Numbered from the stretch's first letter, positions 20,337-27,545 are shown. The stretch: DNA of 64,000 nt from Aeromonas rivipollensis (GCF_037811135.1 NZ_CP149130.1:733501-797500), one strand, 5' to 3'. The notes: generated by a model not told the origin, from the sequence alone. A program made the numbers and translations.

Positions 20337-20923
20337 GCAATATCGTGTGGCATGCCCATGCCGTCGACAAACAGAGCCGGGCCGAGCAGAAGGGGCAAAA
20401 GCCCCTGGTGATCTGGTTCACCGGGCTATCGGGGGCGGGCAAGTCCACCCTGGCGGGGGCACTGGAGCAGGCGCTGGCCGCCTCGGGCAAGCACACCTAT
20501 CTGCTGGATGGGGACAATGTGCGCCACGGCCTGTGCGGGGATCTCGGCTTCGATGACGCCGCCCGCCAGGAGAATATCCGCCGGGTCGGCGAAGTGGCAA
20601 AACTGATGGTGGATGCGGGACTTATCGTGCTCACCGCCTTTATCTCGCCGTTCCGTGCCGAGCGGGCTCTGGTGCGAAACCTCCTGGGCGCCGACGAGTT
20701 TGTCGAGGTGTTTGTGGATGCCCCGCTCGCCGTGTGCGAAGAGCGCGACCCCAAGGGGCTCTACAAGAAGGCGCGAGCCGGGGAGATCCGCAACTTTACC
20801 GGTATCGACTCCGCCTACGAGGCCCCCGAGCAGCCGGAAATCCATCTGCTGAACGCCGGCAAGCCGGTGGAAGCGCTGGTGGATGAACTGCTGACCGCCC
20901 TGCGGCAGGGGAACTACCTGTAA
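20333..20923 (+). CDS. cysC: Adenylylsulfate kinase
   Basis: 196 residues; phosphorylates APS to PAPS, completing sulfate activation. P-loop [15 protein letters not shown], then [33 protein letters not shown], which includes the APS-binding Arg/Phe residues, and FISPFRAER. The C-terminal [18 protein letters not shown] is family standard. Last gene of the cys cluster; immediately beyond it base composition drops and the cassette island begins. Confidence 0.97.
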   Translation: MSNIVWHAHAVDKQSRAEQKGQKPLVIWFTGLSGAGKSTLAGALEQALAASGKHTYLLDGDNVRHGLCGDLGFDDAARQENIRRVGEVAKLMVDAGLIVLTAFISPFRAERALVRNLLGADEFVEVFVDAPLAVCEERDPKGLYKKARAGEIRNFTGIDSAYEAPEQPEIHLLNAGKPVEALVDELLTALRQGNYL

Positions 20924-21031
20924 TTGCCGAGTGGCGCCAGCGAGCCTTGAGCTGCTTCAAAGCGGTCGATAGCAACCCCGCAAGAGGATCTTCCTATCCT
21001 TGCTTATATCGCGGCGGGGTTATTCGCGATT

Positions 21032-21061
21032 GTCCGAATACGCTGCGCTATTCGAACCTAC
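21032..21061. repeat. Short intergenic palindromic repeat beside cysC
   Basis: GTCCGAATACGCTGCGCTATTCGAAC is an imperfect inverted repeat of the common GTAGGTT-x-GAAT-AGCGCAGCG type. It directly abuts the damaged end of the attC site 21066-21182. The rest of 20924-21065 holds nothing further I recognise. Confidence 0.55.
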
Positions 21062-21065
21062 GGGC

Positions 21066-21182
21066 TGTCAAGGTGTGAGCAACGCAATGCCTGAGTTTCC
21101 GCATATCACCTTAACCACAAAAACCAACGCATAGTAAAAATGCCACGCGTTGCGAATCACTCTTAAACATTTTGTTATCTGC
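21066..21182 (-). repeat. attC site (Vibrio superintegron-like), outer R' lost
   Basis: On the minus strand it begins GCAGATAAC at the end of the preceding gene. The arms GTTTAAGAGTGATTCGCAACGC and GCGTTGCTCACACCTTGAC are complementary, with the ACGCGTGGCATTTTTACTATGCGTTGG interior typical of Vibrio attC repeats. The expected terminal GTTATCTGC is missing, replaced by CAGCCCGTAGG of the adjacent repeat. Confidence 0.8.
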
Positions 21183-22263
21183 TGATTTCGTATAATTTTT
21201 CTATTGGTGTCAGTAATAAAATTGAGCCACTATTAGAAACCGACATAAAAGTATCATCTGAGTCATTTAATATTTGCTCTTTATAATTATATGAGATTAA
21301 TTCTTCATAATTTTGAGAGTTAAGAATTTCAATAAGCCTTTCTTCCATTGGATAAAGTGAAACATATCCATCAAATTCTTTTCTAAATCCTGAATTATTA
21401 CCTCTAGGAAAGAAGACTTTACAGCTAATATCGTTGTTGTATACCTCTAGCGATCGGCCTAATTTTAATACGTTATCGTAATCAAGCTGTTTATTTTCGA
21501 TTAAACTTATTTCCACGCCATTAAATATTGCTTGAGATCTTTCTAGAAGGAGCTCCGACAATCGCCAAAAACCAGCGACATCAGCAACTTTTGAGTAGTG
21601 CATTAATAATAACCTAATCAATTCCTTTCTTGGCACCTCTTGTGGAATGAACTCAGGATCAATTACTTCTATTGAGGTTGGACTTTCACCACGTGGTATT
21701 TTTGATATTATTCCGTACTTTGGTGAGATCGCATTATAATTAGCCTTCTTTGTAAAAACGTCTCTAACTGCTGAACTTATACTCCCTTTTCGCCCCTTAG
21801 CTTCCAATAAGTAATCCAAGCCGTCCTTTACCATATAGAAATCACATCTTTTACCACCACCTTCAATTAATCTAAATCTATTTTTGTTTACATCAAATAA
21901 CTTTGAAGATAAGGCTATGCATAAACCAACACTTATAACCTCTGAAGATCTAGTCTGAAATTCGCCATTTTCATTATTATTGAAGTATAAAAGGCCATCA
22001 GAGTTATAATTTTCTATTGATGCGATCATTTCAATAAATGAATTTATAAACCTTAGACTAACACTATTAGGATATCGACCTTGATAATGCACAGTGGCAG
22101 AATGCATAATTTTTAATGGTGATACCTTAAATCCATCGGTATCAATTTCTGTGTATTTTACTTGATTAAAGAGTGTCGTATCGACTGGGTTGCCTGGATA
22201 CGAAACAAAGTCAACAGGAACTGTACGTTCCTTTACTAATTTTTTATAAACATCAGTTAACAC
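21175..22263 (-). CDS. Cassette-borne PD-(D/E)XK nuclease-like protein
   Basis: 362 residues, AT-rich, GTG start with AGGA 7 bases upstream. No family recognised overall. The centre has KRCDFYM...YLLEAKGRKG, giving Asp141, then Glu154-x-Lys156, with a helix Glu near 108 (SSEVISVGL): the layout of the PD-(D/E)XK nuclease fold found in restriction and defence enzymes. The C-terminal ~170 residues look alpha/beta with no motif I know. It is flanked by GTTATCTGC on the start side and GCAGATAAC at its stop, the paired ends of one integron cassette. A role in defence is an inference. Confidence 0.7.
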   Translation of the reverse strand: MLTDVYKKLVKERTVPVDFVSYPGNPVDTTLFNQVKYTEIDTDGFKVSPLKIMHSATVHYQGRYPNSVSLRFINSFIEMIASIENYNSDGLLYFNNNENGEFQTRSSEVISVGLCIALSSKLFDVNKNRFRLIEGGGKRCDFYMVKDGLDYLLEAKGRKGSISSAVRDVFTKKANYNAISPKYGIISKIPRGESPTSIEVIDPEFIPQEVPRKELIRLLLMHYSKVADVAGFWRLSELLLERSQAIFNGVEISLIENKQLDYDNVLKLGRSLEVYNNDISCKVFFPRGNNSGFRKEFDGYVSLYPMEERLIEILNSQNYEELISYNYKEQILNDSDDTFMSVSNSGSILLLTPIEKLYEISR

Positions 22264-22521
22264 GATAATTCCTATTTATATTAAAAGCAGATAACAATTT
22301 ATTATGCGGAATGTTTCCACATAGAAACATGTCGCTGTTCCGCATACCCTGACAATTTTTATGTATCACACTAATGATATTTTGATTTTTTTTCAATGTG
22401 TTACATCAATGTTTTCGCATTAACCGTAGGATAAATGGGCGCATTTCCCCTATATCGAACATAGGGCTCCACTAGCATCTATACTGTATGCAAACACATC
22501 TCGTATGTTGGGCTAAAAATC

Positions 22522-22554
22522 GTAGGTTGGTGCTGAACGAAGTGAAGCCCAACG
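22522..22554 (-). repeat. 33-bp palindromic repeat, copy 1
   Basis: GTAGGTTGGTGCTGAACGAA...AAGCCCAACG; inverted relative to copies at 22642 and 23074. This repeat type is widespread in gammaproteobacterial genomes. Confidence 0.6.
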
Positions 22555-22641
22555 TTTACCGCGAAACGTATCTAAAAATTTGTGTTCTCGATCTGCCCAA
22601 TCCATCTTTATCCCGCTCTGGTTGAGGTGATAATGCTCGTC

Positions 22642-22674
22642 TGTTGGGCTTCGCTACGCTCTGCGCCAACCTAC
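22642..22674 (+). repeat. 33-bp palindromic repeat, copy 2
   Basis: TGTTGGGCTTCGCTACGCTC...CCAACCTAC. It lies just past the 3' end of the pseudogene at 22685-23044. Confidence 0.7.
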
Positions 22675-22684
22675 AAGAGCGAGG

Positions 22685-23044
22685 CTACCGAGTATAAATA
22701 TCGGAACGCTCGTTTATTTTACCTAAACGAACTAACCTAGATGCAATGGAACCTTTTGTTCTTTTATGGATTCTAGATAATTCATCAATGCCTAAGCCTG
22801 AATCAAAGCTATTTGCTAATAGCTCATCTTCGTCTGGCTTCCACGGCTTACCAGCATTTTCTGGTAAATCAGATTTGCGCTTTTCAGAATTAATTTATGC
22901 TTCGAGGCTCTGTCTTGCAATAAATAAAGCACGAATGACTTTCGGCTGGTTGAAACAGCTCTCTTCAGATAACTCTTCACCGGTTTCAGGATTAACTCCC
23001 TCTGACAATGCTGAGATGATTTCTAAAGCCTTAATGACATCCAT
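22685..23044 (-). pseudogene. Broken Myb/HTH-like small protein gene (nonsense codon)
   Basis: Reading from ATG 23044, 49 codons (MDVIKALEIISALSEGVNPE...) run to a TAA at 22897-22895. The same frame then continues without interruption for 69 codons (SEKRKSDLPENAGKPWKPDE..., HKRTKGSIASRLVRLGKI) to TAG at 22685. The second half is a homeodomain-like helix-turn-helix. Such two-part small proteins, as I recall, are common in gammaproteobacteria as one uninterrupted chain, so a single nonsense mutation is likely. It is flanked on both sides by near-identical palindromic repeats. Confidence 0.65.
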
Positions 23045-23073
23045 ATTTTCCCCTTTAACGCTGAAGAACTCGT

Positions 23074-23105
23074 ATGTTGGGCTGCGCTACGCTCTGCTCC
23101 AACCT
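23074..23105 (+). repeat. 33-bp palindromic repeat, copy 3
   Basis: TATGTTGGGCTGCGCTACGC...CCAACCTG, same orientation as copy 2, directly upstream of the pseudogene. Confidence 0.7.
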
Positions 23106-23118
23106 GAAAAAAAACCAC

Positions 23119-23297
23119 GCTACCGTCCCTGAATTTCAGCCTCCAGTCTGCTGCTTTTTACCTGCGAGTAGCACTGGCTTGGCTCATGGCTGACTCCTGC
23201 GAGAGGTTGCCAAGCAGCTATGTTACCGAACGGGGCTGGGGTGAAAAGTGCAAGCGGGCCGTTTCCTGAGCAAGATCAACAAATTAATCAGTAATGG
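23119..23297 (+). repeat. ~180-bp diverged direct repeat, copy A
   Basis: Starts GCTACCGTCCCTGAATTTCAG and ends around GCAAGATCAACAAATTAATCAG. A second copy at 27372-27545 has the same order of conserved blocks (CTGAATTTCAGC, TTCATGNCNGACTCC, GTTACCGAACGG, GCAAGATCAA). No coding function was recognised. Confidence 0.7.
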
Positions 23298-23390
23298 GCG
23301 GCGATATGGCCGTGCTACTGCGGCTGCCATCAGTGCAGAGGGAAATTGAACTGTGAAACGACAGTCTCGCCATCTTGTTGGGGAGCATTA

Positions 23391-23426
23391 AAAAAACCTA
23401 TGGGCCTGCTGGCCCATAGGTTTTTC
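23391..23426. terminator. Strong bidirectional terminator without an obvious gene
   Basis: 15-bp perfect stem AAAAACCTATGGGCC/GGCCCATAGGTTTTT with TGCT loop. It sits between repeat copy A and the cassette array, and no intact gene ends here; it may insulate the island. 23298-23390 shows nothing else. Confidence 0.85.
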
Positions 23427-23519
23427 TGAGGAGGTTGTTTGTGTGCGGTGGTTATCTGACTTGGCTTACCGGTACGGCGTTTGCAAGCGGTACTTTATGG
23501 TGAGGCAGAAGGTGCTTTC

Positions 23520-23613
23520 TTAAACTGGTTCACCAGCCGGCGGTAATCGAGTTTAAAAAACTCATAGTGAAAATCTTACGCGCTATGTATTGCTCTCAGA
23601 CATTGTTATATAC
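23520..23613 (-). repeat. attC relic after the nucleotidyltransferase gene
   Basis: Begins GTATATAAC over the gene's stop codon, matching the GTTATATAC at the cassette start (about 24235-24245). The left arm AATGTCTGAGAGC...AGCGCGTAAGATTTTCACTATG parallels the attC at 21066-21182, but the complementary right arm is not visible. The left limit is approximate. Confidence 0.55.
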
Positions 23614-24223
23614 GTGCAACCTGCTTGGCCAAGGCTGCCAACAGATCAATATTGAATGGCTCTTTATACATTTTCTCGAATAGATTGAAAGTAGGTTGGT
23701 CATGCTGCTGTAAATAATGAAAGCTATTCTTTGAGCCTAGATACCACAAGTCGCGAATATCAAAATATATCTCTAGAAGGTCATGTTGAAGCCAGGTACG
23801 ACGATAATGGCTATCTATGTCTTTATCATGCGCACGCTCCAACATTTTCATCACCCACTGTTGAAGGTGTGCCCTATCCACCTCCGATGTCGCCGGTTTG
23901 CCATCTGCGAGCTTCTGCTTAACGCGAGCCAGGTAGCTGCTTCCTAAACCTTGCGTATCATAAATGACTTTTCCGTCCCCGAAGCGAAGGGCCTCTTCGG
24001 GAATTGAGCTTAGATAATCGGTTGGGTAAACCCATACATCAAGATAAATGCCATGAAATAACCTTGCATCCCTTTGTTCGTTCGGATTATCGCAAAAACA
24101 GGCTATGTCGATATCACTAGTGTCGGTTTCCTCATTGCGGGCATAAGAACCATAAAGAATGATTGTATGAGGTGCGTATTTTCCTTTGAGATCTTCCATG
24201 GCCAAATCTAGAATCTTTTCCAT
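23606..24223 (-). CDS. Nucleotidyltransferase-domain protein, integron cassette
   Basis: 205 residues from ATG 24223 (MEKILDLAMEDLK). GSYARNEETDTSDIDIA at residues 25-41 is the GSxAx(n)SDxD signature of the Pol-beta nucleotidyltransferase superfamily; Asp62 in YLDVWVY is a likely third metal ligand. The C-terminal ~90 residues are helical (HLQQWVMKMLERA...DLLEIYFDIRDLW), like the helical domains that follow in AadA/LinB-type or MNT-HEPN proteins. It could modify an antibiotic or act as an antitoxin/AMPylator; neither is shown. Upstream GTTATATAC is the cassette boundary. Confidence 0.8.
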   Translation of the reverse strand: MEKILDLAMEDLKGKYAPHTIILYGSYARNEETDTSDIDIACFCDNPNEQRDARLFHGIYLDVWVYPTDYLSSIPEEALRFGDGKVIYDTQGLGSSYLARVKQKLADGKPATSEVDRAHLQQWVMKMLERAHDKDIDSHYRRTWLQHDLLEIYFDIRDLWYLGSKNSFHYLQQHDQPTFNLFEKMYKEPFNIDLLAALAKQVARI

Positions 24224-24248
24224 TTCTACTCCGGGTATATAACACCTG

Positions 24249-24674
24249 TCAATTTGTCCCTGACAACACAGCAATCCTTGCCGCATCTCTACTCGGAAAG
24301 TCCGGGTCGACATACACGTACATGCGGCTTATCAGCTTGCCTGTAAATTCAAACACACTACAAAAACGGCCCATGGAGATCTTATTGTCCGGCCAAGAGG
24401 TACCATCACTCATTACTCCCCCCTCTTGTCCCTCAACAATCACGGTGTTGCCAGCAGTCATTATCTTAAAGCCATCTATGTCATGCCAGATGCTGGTGAG
24501 CGAACTACCAATTCTATTGCCAAACTCAACCAATGCATCCTTTCCTTTAGCCTGACCAAATTTGGGGAAGAAAAAATCAACATTCTCTGAGAAGAGGTCA
24601 AGATAACTGGGATCACCTGCATCTATTTTCTTGAAATATTCAGTCGCTATCTCAACTAGACTTTCTTGTTCCAT
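24249..24674 (-). CDS. NTF2/SnoaL-like protein, integron cassette
   Basis: 141 residues from ATG 24674, which has AGGA 6 bases upstream. It is a single NTF2-like cone fold (ESLVEIATEYFKKIDAGDPSYLDLF, DNKISMGRFCSVFEFTGKLI, MYVYVDPDF), a family of isomerase-like or binding proteins of varied function. Its last codons run through bases that look like the right arm of an attC (GTGTTGTCAG...TTGACAGGTGTTA). Only a few bases separate its stop from the next cassette boundary, so it has no attC of its own. GTTATGCG (24703-24710, minus strand) marks its start side. Confidence 0.75.
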   Translation of the reverse strand: MEQESLVEIATEYFKKIDAGDPSYLDLFSENVDFFFPKFGQAKGKDALVEFGNRIGSSLTSIWHDIDGFKIMTAGNTVIVEGQEGGVMSDGTSWPDNKISMGRFCSVFEFTGKLISRMYVYVDPDFPSRDAARIAVLSGTN

Positions 24675-24702
24675 CACCATTCCTATGTCTCTATTAGTTG
24701 TT

Positions 24703-24823
24703 CGCATAACCGTGATTGGACGGCGGGGGCTAACTCGCTGGTGCCATCGCCTTTATAAATCCATTTCACCCTGACTGTCGTTATAAAAAAGCGTTAAATA
24801 GATGCCTCGCCAGCAAGTCTGAA
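24703..24823 (-). repeat. Candidate attC between hydrolase and NTF2-like genes
   Basis: About 120 bases running from the hydrolase stop (TTTAACGC...) to GTTATGCG. Length and ends suit an attC, but arm pairing is weak, so this is a positional call. Confidence 0.4.
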
Positions 24824-25774
24824 TCAGTTAATCTTGTGCTTCTTCGGATCGCCTAACTTGGACTGCAACCATGTATTCATGTCGCTGACGACCTCTTTGC
24901 GCTGACTTTTCCCGTCACTGTTCTTCAATCCATGGTCAAGCGTTTCATAACGCCGATACTCGATATTGTTCTTCCCGAGATTTTTAAGATGCTGCATCAA
25001 TTCATCTGTTTTTTGAGGTGATACAGAAGTGTCTCTCCCTCCCTGAACGATCAGCAAAGGAGATTTTACGTTTTGCAGGGTATCAAGCTGATCGATGGAG
25101 AGCATCTGCTGCCACCAATGATAACCATGTCCGCTCACCTCAAGCTCTAATGGTTTGCTGTTAAGAACATGCTCGGCAAACTCTTTAAAACCGTCGATCT
25201 CTTTTCTCGCCGCTGCGTGGTTTTTATGCTTTACCGCGATGCTGTGTGAAACGTCATCGATAAACCAGCGGCCACCGCCATTAAAGGCGATGGTGGCATC
25301 GATATAGTCAACATCTGCGGTCACCAGGTTGGCGATAACGGCACCTTCACTGCCGCCCAATAGGATGAGCTTTTTGTATTGCCCGTCTTTTCGAACGATA
25401 TCGAGCACAGTTTTGATATCCGCGACCCGCTGCGCAGGATTGTCCTTTTCAAGGTACTGGGCAGGGCAATCCTTGTGTTCGGCATCTTTACTGTATTTTA
25501 ATTTGCGATTGATGCCGTACTTTTCGATTAGCAAAACATCAGATTCTGGCCAGACATTTTTATACTCGGTGAGTATGGACTCTATTTTCAACACACTATT
25601 GCAATCAGAGCCTTGCAGGATCAACAGCAGTGTATCTGTGTCATGGGCATGTTGGACAAGATAATAGGAGATAGGCGAACCATCATCCCTGCTAACTGTG
25701 CGAGTCATGATCTCTGTTGCGCTTACCGAGCAGGAAAAAATGAGCAAGAGTAAAGATATTGTGCGGACTTGCAT
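24824..25774 (-). CDS. Secreted alpha/beta-hydrolase, integron cassette
   Basis: 316 residues with signal peptide (MQVRTISLLLLIFSCSVSA). Catalytic triad candidates are in standard order: Ser in LILLGGSEGAVIA (nucleophile elbow GxSxG), Asp in IVQGGRDTSVSP and His in YETLDHGLK. It resembles prolyl-oligopeptidase/BAAT-like or dienelactone hydrolase-type enzymes, acting in the periplasm or outside. Substrate unknown. Moderately AT-rich and cassette-located, so acquired. Confidence 0.8.
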   Translation of the reverse strand: MQVRTISLLLLIFSCSVSATEIMTRTVSRDDGSPISYYLVQHAHDTDTLLLILQGSDCNSVLKIESILTEYKNVWPESDVLLIEKYGINRKLKYSKDAEHKDCPAQYLEKDNPAQRVADIKTVLDIVRKDGQYKKLILLGGSEGAVIANLVTADVDYIDATIAFNGGGRWFIDDVSHSIAVKHKNHAAARKEIDGFKEFAEHVLNSKPLELEVSGHGYHWWQQMLSIDQLDTLQNVKSPLLIVQGGRDTSVSPQKTDELMQHLKNLGKNNIEYRRYETLDHGLKNSDGKSQRKEVVSDMNTWLQSKLGDPKKHKIN

Positions 25775-25809
25775 CTTATTCCCTGATAGTCATGATAGAG
25801 GCCGTACGT

Positions 25810-25917
25810 TAATCGGTGCTGAAACCTTCATTCCTCTTGAATGGAAAAAGGGCTGAGGAAGTGTAGTGAAAACCGCCCCAGCCCGGCTTTTATTGGTACT
25901 CGCGCCTTGTTATCAGC
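25810..25917 (-). repeat. Candidate attC downstream of the small exported protein
   Basis: Begins GCTGATAACAAGGCGCGAG two bases after the upstream gene's stop and includes an interrupted inverted repeat GGGCTGGGG...CCTCAGCCC. Limits are approximate. Confidence 0.4.
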
Positions 25918-25919
25918 GA

Positions 25920-26267
25920 TTAACCACCAAATTCACGGCTAATAATTTGTGTGGGGACAACATTCTCTGGTAAGTCACTCGACATTTGTTGAGCAAGTTC
26001 ACCAGCTAAACCAAACGCGTTGTCAACGGGCTCTACTTTAATTCCGCTTTCGACAGCTAACTCCAAAAATTTCTTGCCAATATCATTGCAAGCATCAACC
26101 CAGTTTTTGGGCAGTTCCCCCATGGTGAGTTTGGGTTGACAGACCAGTTGAAATGTATTCTTTCCTTCTTGTATTTGAAATGCCACATCAACAAATTCAC
26201 TTTTATATGGGTTGGCTAACGCACTTGAGCTAAGTAAAAACATGGCTCCAATAGATGATTGTTTCAT
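25920..26267 (-). CDS. Small exported protein of unknown function, integron cassette
   Basis: 115 residues from ATG 26267 with AAGGA upstream; signal peptide MKQSSIGAMFLLSSSALA. The mature ~97 residues contain a single pair of Cys (QLVCQPKL, VDACNDIG) that could form a disulfide. No family recognised. A longer in-frame reading upstream runs across the attC and is rejected. It lies between two attC-type sites, as one cassette. Confidence 0.7.
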   Translation of the reverse strand: MKQSSIGAMFLLSSSALANPYKSEFVDVAFQIQEGKNTFQLVCQPKLTMGELPKNWVDACNDIGKKFLELAVESGIKVEPVDNAFGLAGELAQQMSSDLPENVVPTQIISREFGG

Positions 26268-26280
26268 GACACGTCCTTGT

Positions 26281-26409
26281 GATTTGTAACGCCCACCAAG
26301 GGGCTGATAATATACGACCGCTGAATTCAGCGGCAAAAAAGATACCATTGTGGTTAATGGGGTTGGAAACGTTACGCGTTGACAGTCCCTCTTAAACAAT
26401 TTGTTAATT
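26281..26409 (-). repeat. attC site closely resembling a Vibrio cholerae repeat (VCR)
   Basis: 129 bases on the minus strand from AATTAACAA to GTTACAAATC. It contains AAGAGGGACTGTCAACGCGT, CGTTTCCAACCCCATT and CAGCCCCTTGGTGGGCGTTA, which follow the VCR consensus block by block. The end arms (AAGAGGGACTG / CAGCCCCTT) pair. Confidence 0.88.
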
Positions 26410-27168
26410 GTTTTTTTGCATACGCTCTAGAATATAGTCTTGAAGTGCTAAGCCTTTTAATTTTTGTTTACACCCATTAACTCGAACCCAAGTGTCACCA
26501 GAAGAGTTGAAAAACAAACCAATGGTGTTGGATTTAGGCACATTCACCTCTAAAACATATCCGTTATCTGCATTAATTACAGAGTGAAATTTAACACTGA
26601 TCTTGGTTGGGTCTATAGCTGGCTCAATCGTACCAATCTTAGCGTTAACAACTTTGTTTATTTCGTCCTTTTGCGCGGTAGATAGATGTAAACTCTTTAC
26701 TTTACCATCATCGCAGATGCCCCAGAAAATACTACCACCCGAACCGTTAAGAAATGCAACCACATATTCATCAACTAAATTCTGAATAGACTTTACAGGG
26801 TTATTTCCTTTAACTTCCTTAAATTCATGGGTCAAATCCTCTTCCAGAGAACACACCTCGCCCTCAATAAATTTGTGCTGGGAATTATCTTCAACCGTTT
26901 CCAGTTCATCAGGGAGAGATTCAAAAAACGCTCTAAGTTTTTTTATGCTCCCTGAGCTCATACGGACAGACTGAGACATCTTGTTTACAGAGCCACAACT
27001 CTCAATCAACATATCTAGTTGCTCAAGTGCTTTAGTTTTACCAACTAATTGTCCCCAAGTCTCAATTTGTCGATTGCGTTGAGGACCACTTTGCAAACCG
27101 CCGGGATAATATCTGTCGTTGATTACTTCAAATGCAACGTCTAGATCCCAGTTCTTATTAATGATCAA
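26404..27168 (-). CDS. Schlafen AlbA_2-domain protein, integron cassette
   Basis: 254 residues if read from TTG 27168, which has GGAAG 5 bases upstream; the first ATG is only at residue 53. The C-terminal two thirds is an AlbA_2/Schlafen domain: HEFKEVKGN (Glu115, Lys117, Glu118), VVAFLNGSGGSIFWGICDDGKV and a late VRVNGCKQKL strand. The N-terminal 100 residues have no recognised domain. AlbA_2 proteins are frequent in defence islands and as RNA/nucleotide-binding regulators, so a protective role is possible. GTTAGATG (27202-27209, minus strand) lies upstream as a possible cassette boundary. Confidence 0.75.
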   Translation of the reverse strand: MIINKNWDLDVAFEVINDRYYPGGLQSGPQRNRQIETWGQLVGKTKALEQLDMLIESCGSVNKMSQSVRMSSGSIKKLRAFFESLPDELETVEDNSQHKFIEGEVCSLEEDLTHEFKEVKGNNPVKSIQNLVDEYVVAFLNGSGGSIFWGICDDGKVKSLHLSTAQKDEINKVVNAKIGTIEPAIDPTKISVKFHSVINADNGYVLEVNVPKSNTIGLFFNSSGDTWVRVNGCKQKLKGLALQDYILERMQKNN

Positions 27169-27371
27169 AATTGCTTCCTATTATTCCGAGATTTGGTAAC
27201 ACATCTAACTCCACACCGCCTGATACAGGCAATAAGAATTATATTTAAACCAATGAGGTACATGCCAGCCTTTGAAGCTGAACGTGTTCGCTGGACTTCC
27301 TCTCTTTAGCGCAACCATTACCACCGAATATAGAAACAGTAAGGGAGTGGACCGAGAAAAGCACCGGCAAA

Positions 27372-27545
27372 GCTACCGCCCCTGAATTTCAGCTTCCAGC
27401 TTGCTGCGCTTTCCCTGTGGCTCTGGTCTGGTTCATGACGGACTCCGACAAGAGGGGATCTGATGGTCATGTTACCGAACGGAGCCTGCTAGGAAAGGGG
27501 GAATTGGTGGTTTCTCGGGCAAGATCAATAAATTGAGTGGGTATG
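27372..27545 (+). repeat. ~180-bp diverged direct repeat, copy B
   Basis: Same orientation and block order as copy A at 23119-23297, with scattered substitutions and small indels. The two copies enclose 4.1 kb with the five cassette genes. Confidence 0.7.

Larger units (their letters stand above)
22264..22684. other. Gene-poor gap upstream of the nuclease-like cassette
   Basis: It holds the cassette boundary GCAGATAAC (22287-22295, reading GTTATCTGC on the minus strand) and a large imperfect hairpin at 22303-22346. The hairpin has an outer stem TATGCGGAA/TTCCGCATA, an inner stem TGTTTC/GAAACA and an unpaired TGTCGCTG, resembling the end of another folded attC. Two palindromic repeats follow. 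No gene is seen. Confidence 0.5.

Noticed and set aside
22746..23132. 128-codon plus-strand frame
   Set aside because: It is the reverse of a protein-like minus-strand frame with one stop codon and runs into the palindromic repeat.
25920..26399. Longer 159-codon version of the small exported protein
   Set aside because: The extra N-terminus is a translation of the attC site; the ATG at 26267 has a ribosome site and a proper signal peptide.
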